A stretch of 64,000 nucleotides of DNA from Pseudoalteromonas luteoviolacea DSM 6061 (GTDB taxonomy: Bacteria > Pseudomonadota > Gammaproteobacteria > Enterobacterales > Alteromonadaceae), in contig NZ_AUYB01000106.1 in NCBI RefSeq assembly GCF_001625655.1, positions 1-64,000 of the forward strand, given 5' to 3'. The notes beneath the pieces were generated by a model that was not told the DNA's origin, did not search any database, and saw only the letters and a list, made by a program, of their open reading frames with translations. This document shows, piece by piece, positions 1 to 8,311 of the stretch. Made by a program: the position numbers and the translations under genes. The stretch's first letter is position 1. The number at the start of each line of letters is the position of its first letter.

Positions 1-153
1 AAAGTCAGTATATTTATTTGAACGACCACGCCCACCGTGTTTTTCTGCGGTTTGCCATTGTTGAATCGCGTCGTCACTGAGCCAAATAGCAATATTGCCA
101 CGCTGTATCAACGCTTGGTTATAGGCAGACCAGTTCTTAATTTTCTTTGTCAT
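1..153 (-). CDS. IS5-family transposase, N-terminal 51 residues (partial)
   Basis: The ATG at 153-151 opens an uninterrupted frame to the window edge. The product begins MTKKIKNWSAYNQALIQRGN and continues with IWLSDDAIQQW and a GGRGRSNKY segment. This is the characteristic N-terminus of IS5/IS903-group DDE transposases, in which a lysine-rich start precedes the 'W..YN.AL..RG....W' block. The catalytic DDE residues lie further downstream and outside the window. The gene is the only cargo expected in this element. Family assignment is from recalled N-terminal sequence, so the group within IS5 is less certain than the family. Confidence 0.85.
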   Translation of the reverse strand, partial: MTKKIKNWSAYNQALIQRGNIAIWLSDDAIQQWQTAEKHGGRGRSNKYTDF

Positions 154-230
154 GGTGGCTTGAGTTGCGTTATGTTTTTTGATCTAATCACGCAAAAGTT
201 CAGAAGTTCAATTATTTAGGAAACAAGGCC
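1..230 (-). mobile_element. Right end of an IS5-family (IS903-like) insertion sequence, truncated by the window edge
   Basis: Read on the minus strand, the element starts with GGCCTTGTTTCCTAAATAA (212-230). This resembles the terminal inverted repeat of IS903-type IS5 elements, which begin GGCTTTGTTG. It is followed about 75 bases later by a transposase start codon at 153. The other end lies outside the window, so neither the full inverted repeat nor the target duplication can be checked. If the duplication is 9 bp as in IS903, it would be bases 231-239. Confidence 0.7.
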
Positions 231-454
231 TTTATTAAGTGGTATTAATTAATTATTCACAATTATTTTTAGTATAATTATTTAAATATTTAATAAATAT
301 AATATTGTGACGTGCGTCAATAAAAGTGTGAAAAAATAAACCTCAATAATTTTAATGACTTTTACGTGAAAAATATGACATTTACGTAAGCGTAAACATA
401 TATTAAATTTAGATTTTTTTTATAACCTAGATCAATATTAAGAAAGATTTTTAC

Positions 455-483
455 TTGAAAATAGTATTAAAGTGACTCATAAT
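455..483 (+). promoter_or_regulatory. Sigma-70-type promoter in front of a structured RNA
   Basis: TTGAAA (455-460), a 17-base spacer and CATAAT (478-483) form a good sigma-70 promoter. It would start transcription near 490, just upstream of the hairpin series ending in a terminator at 645. No coding frame with a credible start lies in between. Confidence 0.5.
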
Positions 484-489
484 AGCTAA

Positions 490-645
490 CACAAAAGGGT
501 TATCGCATATCCTGTCCAAATTTAGAAGGTATGTTAACATTATATAAACATACCTTCTGCACAGAGTTCTAGTTTGATGCGCAGCATCAGGCTCGGACGC
601 AACCTTTACATGTTGTATCCAAACCCCGCTTATGCGGGGTTTTTT
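490..645 (+). ncRNA. Candidate small regulatory RNA of about 155 nt
   Basis: Four consecutive hairpins lie between the promoter at 455-483 and a T-run. The first is a perfect 12-bp stem, 524-535 with 547-558. The second is TGATGC/GCATCA, 575-580 with 584-589. The third is an imperfect 9-bp stem, 595-603 with 612-620. The last is a perfect 8-bp GC-rich terminator stem, 622-629 with 634-641, followed by T640-645. The transcript would end about 390 bases before asd, so it looks free-standing rather than a leader. I do not recognise a lysine riboswitch core or any known family. The promoter-hairpins-terminator layout is seen directly; function is unknown. Confidence 0.5.
622..645 (+). terminator. 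Rho-independent terminator of the candidate small RNA
   Basis: AACCCCGC, loop TTAT, GCGGGGTT, then a run of six T. Confidence 0.85.
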
Positions 646-976
646 AATGACCATTTTAGTATGGTTTCGTCTAAGTACTTCTCATAAGGCAATGAACCTC
701 ATATTGTGACGACCTTCTTTTATAAGGTGGTATCAAACATCACTTGAGTAGTTTTTAAAACAATGCTCTGATGACAAAAACAGTTTCTTCTTTGTTCAAT
801 TTTGTCGTAGTAATTTCTTCTCAATATTTCACCTAGGTACTTAACTCGCCTTGAGCAATCTGAAACCTTTTGCTGATTGAAAATACCGTATTCACATTTC
901 CCTAGGAGGGTTGAATTACTTGATTTTAAAATTGCTCAAAAAAGTACTACCGCTGGTGGCTTTATTTTGCTACTTT
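646..976. other. Intergenic stretch upstream of asd
   Basis: AT-rich, with no open frame that I would support. It must hold the asd promoter; the part next to the MetJ box (about 915-976) is the likely place, but no clear -35/-10 pair stands out. Confidence 0.5.
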
Positions 977-992
977 AGACGTCTAGACGTAC
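977..992. promoter_or_regulatory. MetJ operator (two tandem met boxes)
   Basis: AGACGTCT at 977-984 is a perfect 8-bp met box, followed directly by AGACGTAC (985-992), a 6/8 match. Two abutting boxes are the minimal operator for MetJ, the SAM-dependent repressor of methionine synthesis. The site ends 42 bases before the asd start codon. Methionine repression of asd fits its place on the shared aspartate pathway. Confidence 0.8.
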
Positions 993-1034
993 CCCTCACG
1001 CAATGAGTAATTTAAACAAAATAAGGGTAATGTA

Positions 1035-2144
1035 ATGAATAATGTTGGATTTATTGGCTGGCGGGGCATGGTTGGCTCTGTTTTAATGGAGCGTATGATA
1101 GCTGAGGGGGACTTTTCTCATCTTAATGCGCATTTCTTCACCACTTCACAAGCTGGGCAGCCTGGTCCTACGTATGGTGGGGACGCTAAACCACTCAATA
1201 ATGCTTTTGACATTCCTTCTTTACAGAAAATGGACATTATTGTGTCTTGTCAGGGAGGCGACTATACCAGAGAAGTATACCAACCTTTGCGTGATTCAGG
1301 CTGGGAAGGGTATTGGATTGACGCAGCTTCTGCGTTGAGAATGTCGGCAGACAGCATTATCGTTTTAGATCCGGTTAACAACGACGTAATACAGCAAGGT
1401 CTGGAGCAAGGCGTTAAAACCTTTGTCGGCGGTAACTGCACTGTTTCTCTAATGCTACTTGCTCTGGGTGGATTGTTCGAAAAAGATCTCATTGAATGGG
1501 TAAGTCCGATGACTTATCAAGCTGCTTCTGGTGCTGGCGCTCGAAATATGAGAGAGCTTATTTCACAAATGGGTGAGATTCATGCAAGTGTGAAATCGCA
1601 ATTGGAAAATCCGTCTTCCGCAATCCTAGAAATCGATAAGTTAGTGGCAGACAAACTTAAATCTGACTCTTTACCGAAAGATCAGTTTGGTGTGCCATTG
1701 GCAGGTAGTTTAATACCTTGGATCGATGTACCACTGGAATCAGGGCAGAGTAAAGAAGAGTGGAAGGCGGAAGTTGAAGCCAATAAAATTTTAGGTTCGA
1801 TAAAGCAACCAATACCAGTTGACGGTTTGTGTGTAAGAGTTGGAGCGATGCGCTGCCATTCGCAAGCTCTGACCATTAAATTGCGTGAAAACATTGATGT
1901 AAACGAAATAGAAAAGATTCTCGATGAGCACAATGAGTGGGTGAAAGTAATTCCGAATGAGCGTGATGTTACTGAAAAAGAGCTTTCACCAGTTAACGTG
2001 ACTGGCTCTTTGCATATACCTATAGGCAGGATCAGAAAGCTCTCTATGGGTGAAAAGTACATCAGTGCATTCACTGTTGGCGACCAATTATTATGGGGCG
2101 CAGCAGAACCTTTACGTAGAATGCTACGAATCATTACTGGGTAA
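1035..2144 (+). CDS. asd: Aspartate-semialdehyde dehydrogenase
   Basis: Catalyses NADPH-dependent reduction of aspartyl phosphate to aspartate semialdehyde in the cytoplasm, the branch point toward lysine/diaminopimelate, methionine and threonine. The 369-residue length and the layout match the E. coli-type enzyme. A Rossmann start ([14 protein letters not shown], about residues 4-17) binds NADP, and the active-site cysteine is C135 in GGNCTVSLM. Conserved blocks such as YQAASGAGA and [12 protein letters not shown] follow; the latter holds the catalytic-region histidine. The start has TAAGGGTAA upstream. The gene is monocistronic, preceded by a MetJ operator and followed by a bidirectional terminator. 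All key motifs are intact. Confidence 0.97.
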   Translation: MNNVGFIGWRGMVGSVLMERMIAEGDFSHLNAHFFTTSQAGQPGPTYGGDAKPLNNAFDIPSLQKMDIIVSCQGGDYTREVYQPLRDSGWEGYWIDAASALRMSADSIIVLDPVNNDVIQQGLEQGVKTFVGGNCTVSLMLLALGGLFEKDLIEWVSPMTYQAASGAGARNMRELISQMGEIHASVKSQLENPSSAILEIDKLVADKLKSDSLPKDQFGVPLAGSLIPWIDVPLESGQSKEEWKAEVEANKILGSIKQPIPVDGLCVRVGAMRCHSQALTIKLRENIDVNEIEKILDEHNEWVKVIPNERDVTEKELSPVNVTGSLHIPIGRIRKLSMGEKYISAFTVGDQLLWGAAEPLRRMLRIITG

Positions 2145-2153
2145 ACAACAAAA

Positions 2154-2183
2154 AACGCCTAGTTAAGTAAGCTAGGCGTTTTG
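2154..2183. terminator. Bidirectional terminator between asd and the convergent secreted-protein gene
   Basis: A perfect 9-bp stem AACGCCTAG/CTAGGCGTT (2154-2162 with 2172-2180) is flanked by A-rich sequence on the left and TTT on the right, so it can serve both convergent genes. Confidence 0.85.
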
Positions 2184-2202
2184 AATTAACGACTACATAA
2201 TT

Positions 2203-2628
2203 TTAGAAATGAAATTCATGTACACTATATGTGTGCTCTACACCATCACAGTCAGTTGCTAGCGCTGAGACTGGCTTAAATGCGCTATCTAAAAACCATT
2301 TTGCCGTCATATTAGAACCATCCGGGCATTCTGCGCCGATTGTATGTGCAACTCTTTTACCTGCTGCTATTCCAGCTGGGACATTTTTATTCCAGTACAA
2401 CCTGACCTCAGAATGTGGAGGGATATCGGCGATAAACTTATAGTAAACCTTGATAGGGTGCCAGCGAGTAATTGCGCCATTACAAGAAGCTGATTCGCAC
2501 TTTAAGTAGACAAAATTATATGAATACTTAAGTACGCCATCGTCTACATTTGTTGTAACTTCTGACGCTTGACTTCCAAAACTCATGATGCTCGCTAGTA
2601 ACGCGCTAGCCAAGAGTGCCTTTTTCAT
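2203..2628 (-). CDS. Secreted hypothetical protein with signal peptide (141 aa)
   Basis: The product starts with a clear Sec signal peptide (MKKALLASALLASIMSFGSQA, cleavage after residue 21 or so). The mature chain is about 120 residues, rich in aromatic and beta-prone stretches, with four cysteines (KCESASC, AECPDG, TDCDG), so one or two disulfides in the periplasm or outside are likely. GGAG lies 7 bases before the start codon and supports it. The gene stands alone and converges on asd. I do not recognise the family; no catalytic motif is visible. Confidence 0.75.
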   Translation of the reverse strand: MKKALLASALLASIMSFGSQASEVTTNVDDGVLKYSYNFVYLKCESASCNGAITRWHPIKVYYKFIADIPPHSEVRLYWNKNVPAGIAAGKRVAHTIGAECPDGSNMTAKWFLDSAFKPVSALATDCDGVEHTYSVHEFHF

Positions 2629-3205
2629 AACTAACTCCTTTTTTTGATTAAATGAACTTCCGCATAACTATGACTAGGTATATCAGTTGAATGGTCAAAA
2701 AAACACCCATCAATGGTTACAATTTGTTTACTTTTTTACGTTTGTACACATGTATGTTTTAGTGATTGATTACACAACTTTATATGGCTAAAAATATCAT
2801 TAAAGCGGGTTTTGGCGAAGTGAGTTTCTATGAGCTAGCGTAGCAAAAATAGGTGACTATACATTGCTTTTTATTTTACCTAATTCAGGAAAAATTTCTA
2901 ATATGGAACTTGATAGATATAACTTCACAATGCTCATATACGCTTTAGTAATAGATAGAGTTAGGATTTAAATAGGTACGCACTGCTTTTGTAATGAAAA
3001 TTATACAAAATTGAGGGTTTTAATATTCAAGATAAAAACTAGCCAAAATAATAAATACAGTTTTTATTGTATACAAAGTGTGCGCTTTAAATGTCAATTT
3101 TAAGAGAATTAATTTTAAGGATCTTTTCAGTTTAGTAAAATACATAATTCGTATGAGTGAAAATTTTTCAGCAGATTAAAAGTGAGTAATCGACAGCGAG
3201 ACTTA

Positions 3206-3246
3206 CTTAAGCACAAACTAGTTTCTCGAGAGCTTTAGTGCTTAAG
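3206..3246. repeat. Perfect 9-bp inverted repeat with 23-bp spacer
   Basis: CTTAAGCAC (3206-3214) and GTGCTTAAG (3238-3246) are exact reverse complements. There is no T-run, so it is not an obvious terminator. Confidence 0.5.
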
Positions 3247-3387
3247 ACTAGGTGCACAACTAAAAATATGCATGTGGTTGCAAAGAGCCGAAAACACAGA
3301 AACCTTCTCAATAACTTATCAATTACAAAGCGAGAGCGTCTCGCAGATATGCTGAGCATCTTGGCTAAATATTCTGAACTGCCATAA
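3211..3387 (+). pseudogene. Possible gene remnant (open 58-codon frame)
   Basis: A frame without start support runs from 3211 to the TAA at 3385-3387, with an internal ATG at 3268. The end reads LSITKRERLADMLSILAKY, a charged amphipathic helix of the kind that ends MarR-type regulators. There is no upstream DNA-binding domain and no ribosome-binding site at the ATG. Family assignment is a guess; the stretch could be chance. Confidence 0.2.
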
Positions 3388-3650
3388 ATTTTACATAAGA
3401 AAATATACTGGGTTTTTCATAGCGGGTGAGCAGTATGAAATCTTAATCTATTACCTGAACCTCTTCGTTTAGTTCACTTTTTCAAGCCCCAAAACTTGAT
3501 TGAATCTAAAAAATGCACTATCAAGCTGTCATTTCTAATGAAAGCACTAAGTGAGATTCAATAGTATACGTAGTAGATTTACATGTTGACAATATATGAT
3601 TTGGCGATCTAGTCTGTAAATTGTCAATGTGAAAATATATGGAAGGTAAA

Positions 3651-6600
3651 GTGAAAAGAGTTAAAAACAAAAAGTTCATAGGAATTCTATATTTGATGTT
3701 TTTGGCTGGTTGTGGGGGTAAAGAGCCGGGCAATGCAAAAACTCAAGCCCCAGAAACCCCTATAGCACCAGTGGCCCCTGCGGAGCCAGTAGCACCCGTA
3801 AAAGTCACCCCGCCAGACACGAAGTCAGACTATATAGGTTTTGAGTCTGCTCCTGTAAGACCATTAGCGAAAACAGCGAATGGCAAAATACTGCTAATGA
3901 CGAATACCTCTAATAATACTCTTGAAATTTTTTCTATAGGGGTAGACGGGCAAATTTCTTTATCGCAAACCGTGCATGTTGGATTAGAGCCTGTATCAGT
4001 GGCATTGATTAATAATGAGGCTTGGGTTGTTAATCACTTGTCTGACTCTGTGAGTATTGTCGATTTGTCGCTTTCGCCAGCGCGTGTTGTTCGCACCTTA
4101 TTAGTGGGTGATGAGCCAAGAGATATTGTTTTTGCCAAAAATAAAGCGTTCATTACAACTGCTCACCGAGGTCAACAAAGACATAACCCTGCTTTGAAAG
4201 ATGTAAAAGGCGCAGGAGACGCCAAACTGCATACGTCAGGGGTAGGACGCGCTGATATTTGGGTATTTGATACAGAAAACCTGTCCCAAAACCTAGGTGG
4301 TAAGCCAGTACAAATTGTCTCAATGTTTGGTGACACATTAAGGGCGCTTGCGGTATCTCAAGACAAAGAAACAGTGTACGCAGCGGTACTTAATTCTGGA
4401 AATCAAACTACAGCTGTACATGAAGCGGTAATGTGTCCAGGGTTTGAAGATGATGAGTACGGTGCGGTGCCATGTAAAGTATTAGATGAAATAAGCTCAC
4501 CCAAAGGGTTACCCAACGGCGACCTACCTGGTGGTAGGACAGCACCTGGTATCAATATTGAAGGAGAGTACCAGCCTTGGACCAGCATGATCGTTCAATA
4601 CAATCGTGGTTCAGGGCAATGGCAAGATACAAAAGGTCGCAACTTCTCAAACGGGATACGTTTTCACTTACCCGATCATGACGTTTTCGCAATTAACACG
4701 GACACACATGAGGTCATATCGAGATTTAATCATGTTGGTACAACACTATTCAATATTGCAGTGAGTCCCACTACTGGCGAATTATTCGTATCCAATACTG
4801 ACGCTAATAATGCAACTCGGTTTGAAGGGACTGGTGAATTCGCAGGCTCGACCGTACAAGGGGAGATTGCAAAAAGTCGTATTTCAGTTATCAATCCATT
4901 AACTGGCTCAGTATCTCCGAGGCATTTAAATAGGCACATAGACTATGGTGATTTAAAAGGTAACGGGCCAATTAAAAAGCATAGTTTGTCTACTCCTTTA
5001 CAACTTGAAGTGAGCGCCGATGGTAAGAGATTGTACAGTGCGGTCATAGGCTCGAATAAAGTAGCGGTTTTAGATACGAATGAGTTGAGCAGGGAGGACT
5101 ATTGGGATCACAAGGGCAAAGAGTTTGACCCGAAAACCGCCAGTGAACGGTACTTGTCAGTACAAGGTGGTCCGGTAGGGATTTTGCTGCATGAGGATCA
5201 AAATTCTTTGTATGTTTTTACCCGGTTTGACAATAGCGTTGTCCGAATTAGCTTAGAAAATGGCGAGGAACTTCAGAGAATTGCTTTGTCTACACTTGAG
5301 CCTAAAGACTATATAGCAGGTCGGCACATGCTTTATGATGCAAATCGCTCTTCGTCTAATGGGGAGTCCTCTTGTGCCAGTTGTCATATCTTTGGTGATA
5401 CAGACCACCTTAGCTGGAATTTAGGAAATCCAGATGCCAAAAATGAAAAGAATCCACAACCGTTTCCTACTCAAAATCTATCAGAGCTGGGATGTTTACT
5501 TGTTGGTCCTGAAGAAGAAAGCTGTCAATTACTAGATATAATCAACGGAAATGGTGATGAACGTGGTTTTGCGTCGATGAAAGGTCCTATGGCAACACAG
5601 ACTTTAAGAGGGATGCAAAACCACGGACATATGCATTGGCGGGGAGATCGTTCTATAGGGTACTTTGGCGATGATGTGGAGCAAACGTTAGATGAGCGCA
5701 CATCTTTTAAAAACTTTATTGTTGCATTTGAAGGTTTGATGGGTCTTGATATTTCACTCCCTCAGACTGTTGAAGCAGATAATAAGACGCCTGATGTGAA
5801 ACTGTTGGAGCAAGATATGGATGAATTTGCCGACTTTATGCTTAGAGTTGCTTTGCCGCCAAATCCAATCAGGAACTTAGATAATTCTTTATCAGGCTCT
5901 GCGCAAGTGGGCGAACAGTTCTTTCATGGGCTGAGGCGCTCAGATGGAGCGGCAAAAGATACCCCGCTAAATGGTGATAACGTCGATGGGGTGAATTGTG
6001 CTGGTTGCCATGGTGTCGATCACGCAAAAGGGTTTTACGGTACACGAGGGGAAATAGCACATGGAGGAGAAATTCAAATTTTAAAGGTGCCGCATTTAAG
6101 AAACTTATATACACGCGTTGGCATGTTCGGCTTACCAGATCGTCAAGGATTTTTACCTTCTCACACCAAAGAGCATCAAGGGGATCAAATTCGAGGATTT
6201 GGCTTTTTACATGATGGCGCAACAGATCAACTGCTAAACTTTCTTAAAGGGGGCGTTTTTGATAATGGTGAAAAAGGCTGCCCAGAGGGAGCAGATGAAA
6301 GATACGGCTGTCACTTTAACGAAGGAGAAATCGGTATTCCTAATGAAAGTACAAGACAGGGACTAGTGGACTACATGATGGAGTTTGACAATGATTTAGC
6401 ACCGATTGTTGGCCAGCAAATTACACTGACTGAAATTACTTTAGAAGCGGTTAAACCAAGAGTTTTATTATTTGAGCAACGAGCGAGTACGCCTTTTGTA
6501 TCGAAACTCTTAGGAGGGCAGGTAACCGAATGTGATCTCATCGTGTTGGGAGTTGTAGACAATGAGCAACGAGGCTACTTTTTTGACCACGTTGATAAAA

Positions 6601-6770
6601 ACTATAGAAGTGATAGAGCTTTTGAAAAACGTTTTACAAAAGAGCAGTTATTGGCCATAGGGACGCGACAAGGAAATAGCTTAACTTTTACCTGCGCAAT
6701 TCCAGGCAAAGGTTGGCAAGCTGCATTGGATAGGGATTTAGACGGTATATTGAATGGTGATGATACTTAG
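3651..6770 (+). CDS. Lipoprotein with YVTN-type beta-propeller fused to a di-haem cytochrome c peroxidase/MauG-like domain
   Basis: I prefer GTG 3651 over ATG 3639 because GGAAGG ends four bases before it and nothing precedes the ATG. The product then opens with a short lipoprotein signal ending in the lipobox LAGC. A proline/alanine linker follows, then a propeller of about 500 residues with surface-repeat phrases such as VGLEPVSVALINNEAWVVN. The C-terminal half has two c-type haem sites, CASCH and CAGCH (579-583 and 787-791 counting from 3639), and the HMHWRGDRS block seen in relatives of the peroxidase family. It ends with a calcium-type DRDLDGILNGDD motif. It is probably an envelope electron-transfer or MauG-like oxidising enzyme. 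A Rieske oxygenase gene follows 81 bases downstream. The substrate is unknown. Confidence 0.85.
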   Translation: MKRVKNKKFIGILYLMFLAGCGGKEPGNAKTQAPETPIAPVAPAEPVAPVKVTPPDTKSDYIGFESAPVRPLAKTANGKILLMTNTSNNTLEIFSIGVDGQISLSQTVHVGLEPVSVALINNEAWVVNHLSDSVSIVDLSLSPARVVRTLLVGDEPRDIVFAKNKAFITTAHRGQQRHNPALKDVKGAGDAKLHTSGVGRADIWVFDTENLSQNLGGKPVQIVSMFGDTLRALAVSQDKETVYAAVLNSGNQTTAVHEAVMCPGFEDDEYGAVPCKVLDEISSPKGLPNGDLPGGRTAPGINIEGEYQPWTSMIVQYNRGSGQWQDTKGRNFSNGIRFHLPDHDVFAINTDTHEVISRFNHVGTTLFNIAVSPTTGELFVSNTDANNATRFEGTGEFAGSTVQGEIAKSRISVINPLTGSVSPRHLNRHIDYGDLKGNGPIKKHSLSTPLQLEVSADGKRLYSAVIGSNKVAVLDTNELSREDYWDHKGKEFDPKTASERYLSVQGGPVGILLHEDQNSLYVFTRFDNSVVRISLENGEELQRIALSTLEPKDYIAGRHMLYDANRSSSNGESSCASCHIFGDTDHLSWNLGNPDAKNEKNPQPFPTQNLSELGCLLVGPEEESCQLLDIINGNGDERGFASMKGPMATQTLRGMQNHGHMHWRGDRSIGYFGDDVEQTLDERTSFKNFIVAFEGLMGLDISLPQTVEADNKTPDVKLLEQDMDEFADFMLRVALPPNPIRNLDNSLSGSAQVGEQFFHGLRRSDGAAKDTPLNGDNVDGVNCAGCHGVDHAKGFYGTRGEIAHGGEIQILKVPHLRNLYTRVGMFGLPDRQGFLPSHTKEHQGDQIRGFGFLHDGATDQLLNFLKGGVFDNGEKGCPEGADERYGCHFNEGEIGIPNESTRQGLVDYMMEFDNDLAPIVGQQITLTEITLEAVKPRVLLFEQRASTPFVSKLLGGQVTECDLIVLGVVDNEQRGYFFDHVDKNYRSDRAFEKRFTKEQLLAIGTRQGNSLTFTCAIPGKGWQAALDRDLDGILNGDDT

Positions 6771-6851
6771 TGTTTCACTTTAAATCATTGTTATTTATAC
6801 AAATCAAAATCCTTAATAGAGTTTTAGCCAACTAAACTAGCAGGTAAAAAT

Positions 6852-8036
6852 ATGAGTAAGTATTCTTCGCAACTTATGACCGATTATGAGCAAATTGCCC
6901 AATCGCCCATAGAGGAGGCCTATTCACTGCCTTTTGCTGTGTATAAAGACAAAGACACATATGACCTTGAAATGGAGAAGATATTTAAAAGCGAGTGGGT
7001 CTTTATAGTCAGTGAGCAAGAGTTAAACCAAATTGGAGATTATTTTGCTTTTACAATAGCAGGCGAGCCCATTGTAATTATCCGCGGCCAAGATGGTACT
7101 GTTAGGGCACTATCTAACCTGTGCCGACATAGAGGGACAATGCTACTTGATGATGGGTTTGGCAATATAGAAAAAAGCATAGTTTGTCCATATCATGCAT
7201 GGACTTATTCTGATGATGGTGCCTTTAAAGGCGCTCCATTTACAGGTAGTGTCAATGTAGATAAACAGTCGCATTGCTTATTACAGTTTCACCTTGAAAG
7301 TTGGCATGGCATGCTGTTCATCCATCTTGGAGAACCTACAAGTTCGCTCAAAAATCGTTTAGATGGTATTGATGATTACTTGCGCCATTTCGAGTTACCT
7401 AAATTTAATTATGGTTATCGTTCAGACAAATCTGAGCAATGGGATGCAAATTGGAAACTAGCAATGGAAAATGCCATGGAAAGCTATCATTTATTTAAGG
7501 TACACAAAGCAACGTTAGAAACAGTAACACCTACTCGACAAGCTTTTGACATCGCAGGTTATTCTGAATGGACTTTAACTGGTGGTGCGATGAAAGATAC
7601 GTCAAGCACACTCACTAAATGGTTTAGGGGTAGTTACCCAAAAGTGTTTGATAACTATGTCCTGATATCTATTCCCCCTGCATTTGTGGGTATACTAACC
7701 TCTGAAAGCCTCTCTTGGGTTCAAGTTTTACCTTTAGACAGCGAACGTTGTATCGTACGCTCAGCTGGAATTTCAAATGTTAAAGTAAGCGCAGAAGACA
7801 AAGCTGAAAAAGCGTTTGTTGATGCATTTTTTGCTGAGGATAAGGAGATTTGTGAACGTGTGCAACTAGGCATGGGGTCAACCCTTGCACGAGGAGGTAA
7901 GTTAGTTACGATGGAAAAGGTCGTCGCTGATTTTCATCAATTTTTGGGAAGTCGCCTGTTTAATACGCCTGTAAGCGAATTCTATCAAGCTCCTAAGGCA
8001 CAGCTATTTTTAAGTGAAAGTGGAAGCGATGAGTAG
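6852..8036 (+). CDS. Rieske [2Fe-2S] ring-hydroxylating oxygenase, alpha-subunit type
   Basis: The 394-residue protein carries a Rieske centre with C91-R-H93 and C112-P-Y-H115, spaced as in aromatic-ring dioxygenases and choline-monooxygenase-like enzymes. The C-terminal catalytic domain holds the mononuclear-iron block ENAMESYHLFKVH with its two histidines and upstream Asn/Glu. Such enzymes insert oxygen into aromatic or quaternary-amine substrates using electrons from a reductase. No reductase, ferredoxin or beta subunit is adjacent, so partners must be elsewhere. Its upstream neighbour is a di-haem lipoprotein, which may be co-transcribed. GCAGGTAAAAAT before the start gives a ribosome-binding site. 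There is no signal peptide, so it is cytoplasmic. Confidence 0.9.
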   Translation: MSKYSSQLMTDYEQIAQSPIEEAYSLPFAVYKDKDTYDLEMEKIFKSEWVFIVSEQELNQIGDYFAFTIAGEPIVIIRGQDGTVRALSNLCRHRGTMLLDDGFGNIEKSIVCPYHAWTYSDDGAFKGAPFTGSVNVDKQSHCLLQFHLESWHGMLFIHLGEPTSSLKNRLDGIDDYLRHFELPKFNYGYRSDKSEQWDANWKLAMENAMESYHLFKVHKATLETVTPTRQAFDIAGYSEWTLTGGAMKDTSSTLTKWFRGSYPKVFDNYVLISIPPAFVGILTSESLSWVQVLPLDSERCIVRSAGISNVKVSAEDKAEKAFVDAFFAEDKEICERVQLGMGSTLARGGKLVTMEKVVADFHQFLGSRLFNTPVSEFYQAPKAQLFLSESGSDE

Positions 8037-8093
8037 TTCAAATATATGAACTTTATTGTTTTACTCTACGAAGTTTAAAATCAAGCCAAATGA

Positions 8094-8126
8094 TGCCTAG
8101 TGTGTTGAGCTGCTAGGCACTTTTTA
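8094..8126 (+). terminator. Terminator after the Rieske oxygenase gene
   Basis: TGCCTAG (8094-8100) pairs with CTAGGCA (8113-8119), followed by CTTTTTA. Confidence 0.8.
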
Positions 8127-8311
8127 TATGTTTTATCGGCATTAAGGTCATCAAGTGGCGCGGCTCCCAGACAAAACTTAAGTCTAACTAATTAAATATA
8201 ATAAATTTTTTAATACAACTTGCACGAAACGCCTAGGGGATACACTTTTAAAGTAAAAGCTTTGGGGTAATATAATCACTTCGATTGTGACTATTTTAAA
8301 AAGGACCCTTT

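Larger units (their letters stand above)
2629..3638. other. Long AT-rich intergenic region
   Basis: About 1 kb without a supportable complete gene. It holds the promoter of the minus-strand secreted-protein gene, a 9-bp inverted repeat at 3206-3246, a short open stretch that may be a gene remnant (3211-3387), and upstream sequence of the propeller/haem gene. Confidence 0.5.

Noticed and set aside
451..654. 67-codon minus-strand frame
   Set aside because: It runs antisense through the four hairpins and terminator of the candidate small RNA, has no ribosome-binding site and an unlikely composition.
1682..2134. 150-codon minus-strand frame inside asd
   Set aside because: Antisense shadow of a well-supported gene, with no start context or recognisable domain.
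3000..3015. Fourth candidate TACAA-N2-TTGTA site (ATACAAAATTGA)
   Set aside because: The right half-site is incomplete (TTGA instead of TTGTA) and no operon start follows closely.
5869..6222. 117-codon minus-strand frame inside the di-haem gene
   Set aside because: Histidine- and leucine-rich shadow of the haem-domain coding sequence.
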